From: Microvirga sp. | GTDB lineage: Bacteria > Pseudomonadota > Alphaproteobacteria > Rhizobiales > Beijerinckiaceae | DNA length: 45,818 bases | Reading direction: 5' to 3' | Assembly (NCBI GenBank): GCA_031181145.1 | Contig: JAPSLB010000038.1 | Span: 1-45,818, forward strand | In this document: one piece after another, positions 40,392 through 45,818 of the stretch | Layout: every line of letters begins with the position of its first letter | How positions within the stretch are numbered: position 1 is the first letter of the stretch | Position numbers and translations under genes: made by a program | The notes under the pieces: generated by a model | Told to the model about the DNA's origin: nothing | Seen by the model: only the letters and a program-made list of their open reading frames with translations | Database searches by the model: none

Positions 40392-40646
40392 GTGCCTCGT
40401 TACTTCTTCGACACTTACGACGGTGACAGCTTCTTCCCTGACGAGGAGGGGCAAGAGTTGGCAGGCATCGAGGCGGCCAAACTCGCGGCTCAAGCTGCCC
40501 TGCCGGAGATGGCGCGAGACAAGCTCCCGGATGGGGACCAGGGGGTTTTCATTGTCAGTGTCAGGAATGAGGCGGGTCAGGTGGCGTTGCGGATCGCTTT
40601 GTCGCTCGTCGTAGAATACGGCTCCGGCAGCCAGGCACTCTCCTGA
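40392..40646 (+). CDS. Small DUF6894-family protein
   Basis: An 84-residue cytosolic protein beginning with GTG: MPRYFFDTYDGDSFFPDEEG, then QELAGIEAAKLAAQAALPEM. The start PRYFFD and the later D(x)EG(x)E...EAA pattern define DUF6894, a family spread in many copies through Methylobacteriaceae and Bradyrhizobiaceae; its function is unknown. GGAG lies 5 bases before the GTG. It is a single gene next to the right repeat. Confidence 0.75.
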   Translation: MPRYFFDTYDGDSFFPDEEGQELAGIEAAKLAAQAALPEMARDKLPDGDQGVFIVSVRNEAGQVALRIALSLVVEYGSGSQALS

Positions 40647-40653
40647 GGCTGCC

Positions 40654-40672
40654 CCCCGTTCGACCGGGGTTT
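40654..40672 (+). terminator. Weak hairpin with short T-run after the DUF6894 gene
   Basis: CCCCG (40654-40658) and CGGGG (40665-40669) with loop TTCGAC, followed by TTT, 8 bases after the stop. A short stem; moderate at best. Confidence 0.35.
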
Positions 40673-40844
40673 GCGTATCCTCAGTCGTTCTCCCGTGCCG
40701 CCGCATCCGTTGGGCTCCTCCGTCCTTACGAGCGAGGCATGGGAGGGCCCTGTACGCGGTTTCAAGTGGGACCGTCACGGGCCTCAGGACGTCGAGCCGC
40801 ATGACCGTATTTCGGCATTGTTCCGTTCAGCAGCACTGGGAGAT

Positions 40845-40869
40845 CTCCGCCCGGCCGGACCGGGCGGAG
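40845..40869 (-). terminator. 10-bp GC-rich hairpin downstream of the ArsR/SRPBCC operon
   Basis: CTCCGCCCGG and CCGGGCGGAG form a perfect 10-bp stem with a 5-base loop, 20 bases after the SRPBCC stop on the minus strand. There is no T-run, so it may stabilise the mRNA end or stop transcription with Rho. No gene is supported in 40647-40888. Confidence 0.5.
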
Positions 40870-40888
40870 CACCCTCGTCAATGTCCCA

Positions 40889-41422
40889 TCACGCTGGAAT
40901 TCGCCTGTCGTACTCCGCCTTCAGGCGTTTCCAGCCGTCCCAGAAGGGCTCCGGGGTCGCGTTGCTCATCCGGGCGGACAGGACGTCCAGGTGGAGGTGC
41001 CAGCCGGCGCTGACACCCAGCAATGTCGGACGGTCGGGCAGGCGGCGGTGTGTCAGCGTCAGCAGAACCTTGGTGCCGATGGGCTCCAGCTCGATGGAAA
41101 CGTCGCCGCTGTCGCGCCAGGTGAAGGCGATCTTTCTGGGCGGGTCGAGCTCGGTGATCCGGTTCTGCATTCGGCTCTCTTCGCTGTAGCCGGCCGGTCG
41201 CTCGCCGGGCGGATCGGTGAGCTCGTGGTTGCGCCAGACGAACTCGAAGGGCGCGCCTACCGTCATCTCCATCGTGCCTGCGGCAAGCCACTGGCGACGG
41301 AGGTCGCTTTCCGTCAGATAGGCCCAGACGCGCTCGACAGGGCCGGGCAAGACGCGCTGGATCGTTAGGGTATCGGGCTCGCTCAGCACGCCATAGGCGT
41401 CCAGGGCTGCAAGATCGGTCAT
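40889..41422 (-). CDS. SRPBCC (AHSA1-like) ligand-binding protein
   Basis: A 177-residue START/Bet v1-like cytosolic protein. It begins MTDLAALDAYGVLSEPDTLT; the body has LTIQRVLPGPVERVWAYLTE, then SDLRRQWLAAGTMEMTVGAP, FEFVWRNHELTD, IAFTWRDSGDVSIELEPIGT and the closing helix (PFWDGWKRLKAEYDRR). This is the AHSA1/YndB pattern, a hydrophobic pocket over an antiparallel sheet. These proteins pair regularly with ArsR repressors. The ATG overlaps the repressor stop (ATGA). The ligand is unknown. Confidence 0.85.
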   Translation of the reverse strand: MTDLAALDAYGVLSEPDTLTIQRVLPGPVERVWAYLTESDLRRQWLAAGTMEMTVGAPFEFVWRNHELTDPPGERPAGYSEESRMQNRITELDPPRKIAFTWRDSGDVSIELEPIGTKVLLTLTHRRLPDRPTLLGVSAGWHLHLDVLSARMSNATPEPFWDGWKRLKAEYDRRIPA

Positions 41423-41784
41423 GACTTGTCTCCTTCGGGGCTCTGGGAGTTGCGGGCCTCCTCCTCGCGGAGGAGCCGGTCGAGCACATCCAGACGGCTG
41501 GTCCAGAAGCGTTCGTAGAAGCCCAGCCACTCATGGGCGCGAGCGAGCGGGCCGGGATCGAGGCGGCACAGATGCGTGCGGCCGCGCACCTCGCGCCGGA
41601 TCATTCCCGCATTCTCCAGCACCTTGATGTGCTTCGAGGCTGCAGCGAGCGAGATCGCGAAGGGTCCGGCCAGCTGACTTACCGTTCTCTCGCCTTGGGC
41701 GAGCTCCGAGAGCATCCGCCGGCGGGTGGCGTCTCCAAGGGCGTGAAAGACGGTGTCGAGCTGGGATGTATGATTCTCAACCAT
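41419..41784 (-). CDS. ArsR-family repressor of the SRPBCC gene
   Basis: A 121-residue winged-helix repressor: LDTVFHALGDATRRRMLSEL, then GPFAISLAAASKHIKVLENA (recognition helix) and GMIRREVRGRTHLCRLDPGP (wing). The extended C-terminus (HEWLGFYERFWTSRLDVLDR) is the usual form of SRPBCC-linked ArsR proteins. No metal-binding Cys box. The start has no ribosome site and the -10 ends 7 bases before the ATG, so translation is probably leaderless. TCAACC-N4-GGTTGA palindromes lie over the start codon and 40 bases upstream, so it should repress itself and the SRPBCC gene. Confidence 0.87.
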   Translation of the reverse strand: MVENHTSQLDTVFHALGDATRRRMLSELAQGERTVSQLAGPFAISLAAASKHIKVLENAGMIRREVRGRTHLCRLDPGPLARAHEWLGFYERFWTSRLDVLDRLLREEEARNSQSPEGDKS

Positions 41785-41832
41785 GCGGTTGAATATAAGC
41801 GCGGACTTTCAGATAGTCAACCGGTCGGTTGA
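41777..41832 (-). promoter_or_regulatory. Leaderless promoter with paired ArsR operators
   Basis: On the minus strand: TTGACT (41815-41820), 17 bases, TATATT (41792-41797), 7 bases, ATG. TCAACC-ATGC-GGTTGA (41777-41792) covers the start codon; TCAACC-GGTC-GGTTGA (41817-41832) covers the -35 edge. Centres are 40 bases apart, on nearly the same DNA face. Confidence 0.7.
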
Positions 41833-42029
41833 ATGATCCGGGGGGCCGGAAGCGCAGGACGCATGTCGAGCCGATGAGAGATGCATCGGGCCGGAGCGCA
41901 AAAGCACGGAGCGGGAACGTGCGGGGCGAGGGTCCGGCCTCGATCAGGCCGGCGGACCGGAAGCCCGCTGCAATGCCCGTCGCCACGGCTCAGGCGGCCC
42001 GGGACGCGAAGGCTCGGGCAGGGGACTGG

Positions 42030-42077
42030 CGACGCCAGCGGCGTCGGAATTCGCAGGATGAAGGGTCGATTTCATCC
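42030..42077 (-). terminator. Two small hairpins after the DUF4189 gene
   Basis: GGATGAA and TTCATCC (42056-42077, 8-base loop) and CGACGCC-AGC-GGCGTCG (42030-42046) lie 27 and 58 bases after the stop on the minus strand. Neither has a T-run. The gap 41833-42103 shows no gene I can support. Confidence 0.4.
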
Positions 42078-42103
42078 CGAAGGACATCGCGGATCGACGC
42101 CGA

Positions 42104-42583
42104 TCAGGTGCAAACCCATTCACGGATCTCGCATTGCCCGATGTCGGAAACGCAGGCCTTCAGAGCAAGGTCTTCCGCGTCCCTTCTGGTCGTCGCGGAC
42201 ATGGCCGCCCAGCGGGCCGTCCCGGAAGACCGGTCCTTGCTCACCGCCAAGGCGCCGCAATGATTGTATGGAAAGCCTGTTCCGTCATCGTCGTCCCAAT
42301 GACGGTGGTTGCGGAAAACGACGACGGCCGTGCAGTTTTGGCCACCGGCCCGCTCGCAATGCGCGAGAGCGTTCCTTTCAGCATCCGACCGGTCGGCGGC
42401 GCCCCAAAAGAAGCCGTGCTTCTGGTCTTCCGCCGAATAGGCGATCGCCGCCCAGATTCCCTTCGCCTCCGCCTGATTGGGCCGGAGGCGTGGTTGCGAA
42501 CGTGTGGGGACATCGGCCGCAATACCCATCTGGCCCGATGCCAGGAGAATGCCGATCGCGGCAACCAAAGGTCTCAACCTCAT
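42104..42583 (-). CDS. Secreted DUF4189-family protein
   Basis: A 159-residue exported protein with a signal peptide (residues 1-24, PLVAAIGILLASGQMGIAA). The DUF4189 core reads GIWAAIAYSAEDQKHGFFWG, then SDAERNALAHCERAGGQNCT, VVVFRN, NHCGALAVSKD and a closing copy WAAMSATTRRDAEDLALKAC. Six Cys residues could form disulfides. The family occurs in periplasmic and surface proteins, function unknown. The ATG at 42583 has GAGAGGA 6 bases upstream. Last gene of the adhesin operon, 53 bases after the preceding stop. Confidence 0.8.
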   Translation of the reverse strand: MRLRPLVAAIGILLASGQMGIAADVPTRSQPRLRPNQAEAKGIWAAIAYSAEDQKHGFFWGAADRSDAERNALAHCERAGGQNCTAVVVFRNHRHWDDDDGTGFPYNHCGALAVSKDRSSGTARWAAMSATTRRDAEDLALKACVSDIGQCEIREWVCT

Positions 42584-42635
42584 AGACGATCCTCTCGACA
42601 GACGGGTGTCCCGTTGCTTGTTGTCCCGCATCAGA

Positions 42636-43310
42636 TCACCCGGCAGCCACCGCAATCGACACCACGGTGCAGGCATTGCCGGAGGGAACGAGCAGAACCT
42701 GGCCGCCATTGTTGGCCAGCTCGTAGACGGCCACCTGACCCAAGGTGTTCTCCAACCTGCTTCCCTGGGCGAAGGCGGCCGGAATCTCGCTGCATGCGTT
42801 CGGAAAAGGCGTGATGCGAACCATCGTGCCCTGACAGGCCGCTCCATTCGGAGCCGCGAACACGATGCCGGCGGCCGGCCCGGAATAGCCCTGAGTCGCG
42901 TAGTCGAGGCCGACGAGCGCCTGCACCGCGTGCTTGTCGGGCTCGGAATTCTGCCATTTGGTCTGAACGTTGTACGTCGATCCTTCCGTCAGCAATTGTC
43001 CCAAGACGGGGAAGACGGTGGAGCATGCGCTCAAGCCCGCCTGTTTGACATGGGCGAGAAAGGGCGTGTTCGGGAGCGACGGATCGGGAGCGGCGGTCTT
43101 CGCGCTTGCCGAATGCTGGAACACGGTCAAGACCCCAGCATACTGCATCGTGGCCAGGCCGAGCCCGGCCACCGCCACGAGGCCGACGGCCGACAGAAGC
43201 AACGCCGACATTCTGCGCTTGGATCTGAGCGGAGGATGGACGGCTTCATCGGCGGCCTGGCTGCCGTGGGACCGGGACATGATCCTGTCGTGAATGGATT
43301 GCTGACTCAT
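42636..43310 (-). CDS. Unknown single-span membrane-anchored protein
   Basis: A 224-residue protein, family not recognised. A basic cytoplasmic tail (about 1-34, MSQQSIHDRIMSRSHGSQAA) is followed by one membrane helix (about 35-58, LLLSAVGLVAVAGLGLATMQ) and a periplasmic domain with four Cys residues (SACSTVF, GAACQGTM, NACSEIP, GNACTVV) that could form two disulfides. The domain is rich in small residues and beta-like segments. It starts 15 bases after the IalB-like stop and belongs to the adhesin operon. A role in adhesin assembly is inference from place only. Confidence 0.68.
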   Translation of the reverse strand: MSQQSIHDRIMSRSHGSQAADEAVHPPLRSKRRMSALLLSAVGLVAVAGLGLATMQYAGVLTVFQHSASAKTAAPDPSLPNTPFLAHVKQAGLSACSTVFPVLGQLLTEGSTYNVQTKWQNSEPDKHAVQALVGLDYATQGYSGPAAGIVFAAPNGAACQGTMVRITPFPNACSEIPAAFAQGSRLENTLGQVAVYELANNGGQVLLVPSGNACTVVSIAVAAG

Positions 43311-43324
43311 ATCAGTACTTTTCG

Positions 43325-43906
43325 TTATTTGAGCGCCTTGAGGGCCGTCGCGAGACCCTTGAGTGGTGCGGGGACGGTGACGGTTGCGCCAGCAGCTGTC
43401 AAATAGGAAATCCTCGGCGTCCCTGCCTTGTCGATCTGCTCGCGGAGAATCGGTCCGACCGGCAGCATGCCGACACAGACGACCTCGTTGCAGCCGTCGA
43501 GGCGAACGTCGACCGGTTTGGGCCGACCTTCGAACTGCAACGACACCAGTCCTTTGCTCCCGAGTGTGGGCGGGGTCCGCAGGATCATGTAGGGCTTGCC
43601 GTCCTTGGTCGCAGCCAGCGACCAGCTGAAAGCCATCTGGCCCGTCTGATCCTCGACCACCTGGGTGACGTTGCAGACCATCTGACCGGCCTCGAGATTC
43701 TCATCGCAGATCAGGGTCCAGTTCTCGAAGGGGCGAATGATCCTGCGATACTGACCCAATTCTACGTCAGGCGGCACCACGACTTCGGACGGCTTGATCC
43801 TGTACGTCTGCGACGAAGGTTGCTGACCGGCGGCCGGGGAGGCGCCGGTCAGCAGCAGGCACGCCAAGAGCATTAGGGGAGGGGCATGATTGACGTGCCA
43901 AAGCAT
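43325..43906 (-). CDS. Invasion-associated locus B (IalB) family protein
   Basis: A 193-residue exported protein with a signal peptide (about 1-27, PLMLLACLLLTGASPAAGQQ). IalB features: FENWTLICDENLEAGQMVCN, then VTQVVEDQTGQMAFSWSLAA, VSLQFEGRPKPVDVRLDGCN and EVVCVGMLP, with Cys pairs in the usual places. Bartonella IalB promotes red-cell invasion; homologues in free-living Rhizobiales have no such proof. GAGG lies 5 bases before the ATG, which comes 7 bases after the adhesin stop, so the two are surely one transcript. Confidence 0.83.
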   Translation of the reverse strand: MLWHVNHAPPLMLLACLLLTGASPAAGQQPSSQTYRIKPSEVVVPPDVELGQYRRIIRPFENWTLICDENLEAGQMVCNVTQVVEDQTGQMAFSWSLAATKDGKPYMILRTPPTLGSKGLVSLQFEGRPKPVDVRLDGCNEVVCVGMLPVGPILREQIDKAGTPRISYLTAAGATVTVPAPLKGLATALKALK

Positions 43907-43913
43907 GACCGCC

Positions 43914-45818
43914 TCAGTTCAGCGTGATGCTGAGCCCCGCACCGGCGCCCCATTGCCCGCCGGCGGTCGAAGCCGACACGTTGGCTCGAACCCGGCCGTC
44001 CTCGCTCGTGTAGCCGGCACCGAGGGCGAAGGCGCCTTCGCCCCGCCAGACGCCTCCGCCGACGGCAGCGCTCAGCTTGCCGGGACGGTCGTCGTAGCGC
44101 AGAGATGCGGCGGCAAGGCCGATCGCCGCGGCCTGGCGCGCTTCCTGGCGGATGGAGCCGAACTCCTGGTTGAGCTGGCTGAACCTGGAATCGGTATAGT
44201 CCTTGGCCTGGTTCAAAGTCGTCTCCGCCACCTGATCGGTGTAGCTCTTCGAGGAAGCTATCCCGTCGTTCAGCTGTTTCACATTGACGGCATCCGTATC
44301 CTTGACGCCTGCCGCGACGTTGGAAATCAGCACAGGGGCGTTCGGGTCGCCGCCCTGCAGCACGATGCTGTTCTTCTTGCTGCCATCCGCGTTGGTTTCG
44401 TACTGGACTGTGTTCTGCACCAACGATCCGACGCCGGCGGTCAGGTCCTCGATCGCGGTGTTGGTGGCGTAGAGCTGAGACCCGTTCACGGCGTCGGTGC
44501 TGGTGGCCGATATCCGGCCGGCAGCAACGTTGGTGATCGTCCTTTCCGCGCCGACATCGCCGACGCTGACGGTGCTGACCGGTGCGGTGCCCGCGAACGC
44601 ATAGGTCTTGCCGTTGATGGTCGTGGAGGACGTGCCGACGGCGGCCTGAGTCACGGAGCCCGCGCCGAGCGCAACGCTGCCGGAATGATTGCTCACGGCG
44701 CCCGCGCCGATCGCGACGGACTGGACGCCGCCGGACTGGGAGCTGGTTCCGAGGGAAATGCCATCGGCCGCGATGACACGGGCGTTCTGGCCGATGGCGG
44801 TGCCGCCGGGCGCCGTTGCCTCGACGATCGCGCCGTTGCCCATGCCGATTCCGTTGTTGCCGTTGACCACGGTCCGCGGACCGACGGCAATCGACTCCAG
44901 ACCGACCGCAAGCGAATCCGGCCCGGACGAATTGGCGTGGAAATACTGCGTGGGGGTAACGGAGACCGACGCGATGGCGCCCTGAAGCTGGCGGATCGTC
45001 ACCGCATCCTGGGCCTGCGTGCCGTCCGCCACGTTGGTGATCTGGCGATACGCCCCGGCCCGCCCCACGGACACCGCGCCGAGCAGGATCTGGTCCGTCG
45101 TGTTGTACTCGATCGTGGCAGGTCCCGCCGGGAGCGTTCCGGTCGAGGGCGCGAGCGGACGATCCACGAGCGAGCCGGCGCCGAGCGCGACGCCGCCGAC
45201 GATGTTGGCCTGCGCGTCTCTGCCGAGGGCAAGCGAGTCGGCCGCGGCTGCGACCGCGTCATATCCGACCGCGCTCGCTCCCACGCCCTGGGCGAACGCA
45301 TCGGTCTGGGCGAGGCCGGTCTCGTTGGTCCGCACGTAGCGGATGCCCATGCCGTTGGCGTCGACATAGCTCGCCGAGGTATCGCCCGCGATGTCGGTGA
45401 TCGCGCCGCCCAGATTGGCGATGGCGGTGGTGTTCGCCGTGACCTGCTGGTTGGTGGCAAAGAGCTGGCTGCCGTTCACCGCGTCGGTGCTGCCTGACGT
45501 CAGCCGCCCGGCCGCGACGTTCTGGATCTGGCGCTCGGCGCCCGCCGAGCCGACCGAGAAGGCCCCGCTCGGGGTGGCGCCCGCGAAAGCGTACGTCGTC
45601 CCGCCGATCACGGCGCTGGCGACAGCCGTCGTCGTGGTGGTCGTCGAGCCCTGGCCGATGGCGACGTCGCCGACATTGTTCGCGACGGAGCCGAGGCCGA
45701 TGGCGACGGAGCCCGCCCCGATGGAATTGGCCGTCGGGCCGACCGCCACGCTGTTCAGGCCGGTGGCGGTCGAATCCGCCAGCGTCGAGTTGGCGTGGAA
45801 ATATTTGATGCCGCCGCC
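43914..45818 (-). CDS. Trimeric autotransporter adhesin (YadA type), N-terminus cut by window
   Basis: 634 residues are visible; the start lies beyond the right edge. Head repeats of the YadA collagen-binding kind (SVAVGPTANSIGAGSVAIGL, VAIGQGS) alternate with necks (NVAAGRLTSGSTDAVNGSQL and NVAAGRISATSTDAVNGSQL). A coiled-coil stalk (about 490-545, KSYTDQVAETTLNQAKDYTD) leads to the four-strand outer-membrane anchor (last 70 residues, LSAAVGGGVWRGEGAFALGA, ending AGAGLSITLN). Three chains make one pore and one surface fibre. Two FHANS-headed modules repeat along the visible head. First visible gene of a surface operon. Confidence 0.92.
   Translation of the reverse strand, partial: GGGIKYFHANSTLADSTATGLNSVAVGPTANSIGAGSVAIGLGSVANNVGDVAIGQGSTTTTTTAVASAVIGGTTYAFAGATPSGAFSVGSAGAERQIQNVAAGRLTSGSTDAVNGSQLFATNQQVTANTTAIANLGGAITDIAGDTSASYVDANGMGIRYVRTNETGLAQTDAFAQGVGASAVGYDAVAAAADSLALGRDAQANIVGGVALGAGSLVDRPLAPSTGTLPAGPATIEYNTTDQILLGAVSVGRAGAYRQITNVADGTQAQDAVTIRQLQGAIASVSVTPTQYFHANSSGPDSLAVGLESIAVGPRTVVNGNNGIGMGNGAIVEATAPGGTAIGQNARVIAADGISLGTSSQSGGVQSVAIGAGAVSNHSGSVALGAGSVTQAAVGTSSTTINGKTYAFAGTAPVSTVSVGDVGAERTITNVAAGRISATSTDAVNGSQLYATNTAIEDLTAGVGSLVQNTVQYETNADGSKKNSIVLQGGDPNAPVLISNVAAGVKDTDAVNVKQLNDGIASSKSYTDQVAETTLNQAKDYTDSRFSQLNQEFGSIRQEARQAAAIGLAAASLRYDDRPGKLSAAVGGGVWRGEGAFALGAGYTSEDGRVRANVSASTAGGQWGAGAGLSITLN

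Noticed and set aside
41829..42263. 144-codon open frame on the plus strand
   Set aside because: Begins inside the ArsR operator, runs antisense into the DUF4189 gene and is low-complexity.
43890..45497. 535-codon open frame on the plus strand
   Set aside because: Antisense to the repetitive adhesin; composition (Gly, Arg, Asp, Ala) mirrors the codon pattern of the real gene.

Overview
The window is high-GC DNA with dense, short-spaced genes. Family content points to an alphaproteobacterium of the Hyphomicrobiales, most like Microvirga/Methylobacteriaceae: an IalB-family protein, a DUF6894 protein, a class III cyclase with TolB-like and TPR parts, a long-chain type acyl-CoA dehydrogenase, and Rhizobiales-type palindromic repeats. 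This assignment is inference from gene families; no rRNA or tRNA gene was seen.

Layout. (1) 1-2.6 kb is a decayed stretch: a frameshifted IS5-type transposase at the left edge, a MarR remnant lacking its DNA-binding middle, an AsnC/Lrp remnant and two palindromic repeats. An intact ABM-like gene and two tiny overlapping membrane-peptide genes lie among them. (2) 2.6-9.2 kb holds a small membrane protein, a periplasmic serine hydrolase, an AraC regulator with a DMT exporter, and an adenylate cyclase convergent with a YHS protein. (3) 9.8-14.2 kb holds a TPR-methyltransferase, IS630 and LysR remnants, and a coupled HAD phosphatase/small-molecule kinase pair. (4) 14.4-20.1 kb is an RND efflux pump, a PCuAC-like periplasmic protein and a TetR repressor. 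Pump and repressor promoters share one operator motif.

(5) 20.9-35.2 kb is an uptake-and-oxidation island. It encodes an acyl-CoA dehydrogenase, an enoyl-CoA hydratase, a complete Liv-type ABC importer (two ATPases, two permeases, one binding protein), an acyl-CoA ligase, a thiolase, a TetR regulator, a transglutaminase-like protein and a two-domain hydroxyacyl-CoA dehydrogenase/enoyl-CoA hydratase. Together they would import a carboxylate, charge it with CoA and run every step of beta-oxidation. The substrate cannot be read from the sequence.

(6) 35.0-41.9 kb is mosaic: an IS6 remnant, an aminoglycoside phosphotransferase-fold protein, two ArsR modules (one with a VOC protein, one with an SRPBCC protein), and an MFS exporter with an alpha/beta hydrolase. 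The exporter/hydrolase pair is bracketed by perfect inverted repeats and 10-bp direct repeats. Both ArsR genes look leaderless, with palindromes over their start codons. (7) 42.1-45.8 kb is a surface operon read leftward: a trimeric YadA-type adhesin (cut by the right edge), an IalB-family protein, an unknown membrane-anchored protein and a DUF4189 protein.

Most candidate novelty is regulatory or mosaic: the repeat-bounded exporter/hydrolase unit, the leaderless ArsR switches, the operator shared by efflux and fatty-acid genes, and the paired micro-peptides. I found no CRISPR array, phage, toxin-antitoxin or obvious defence system.
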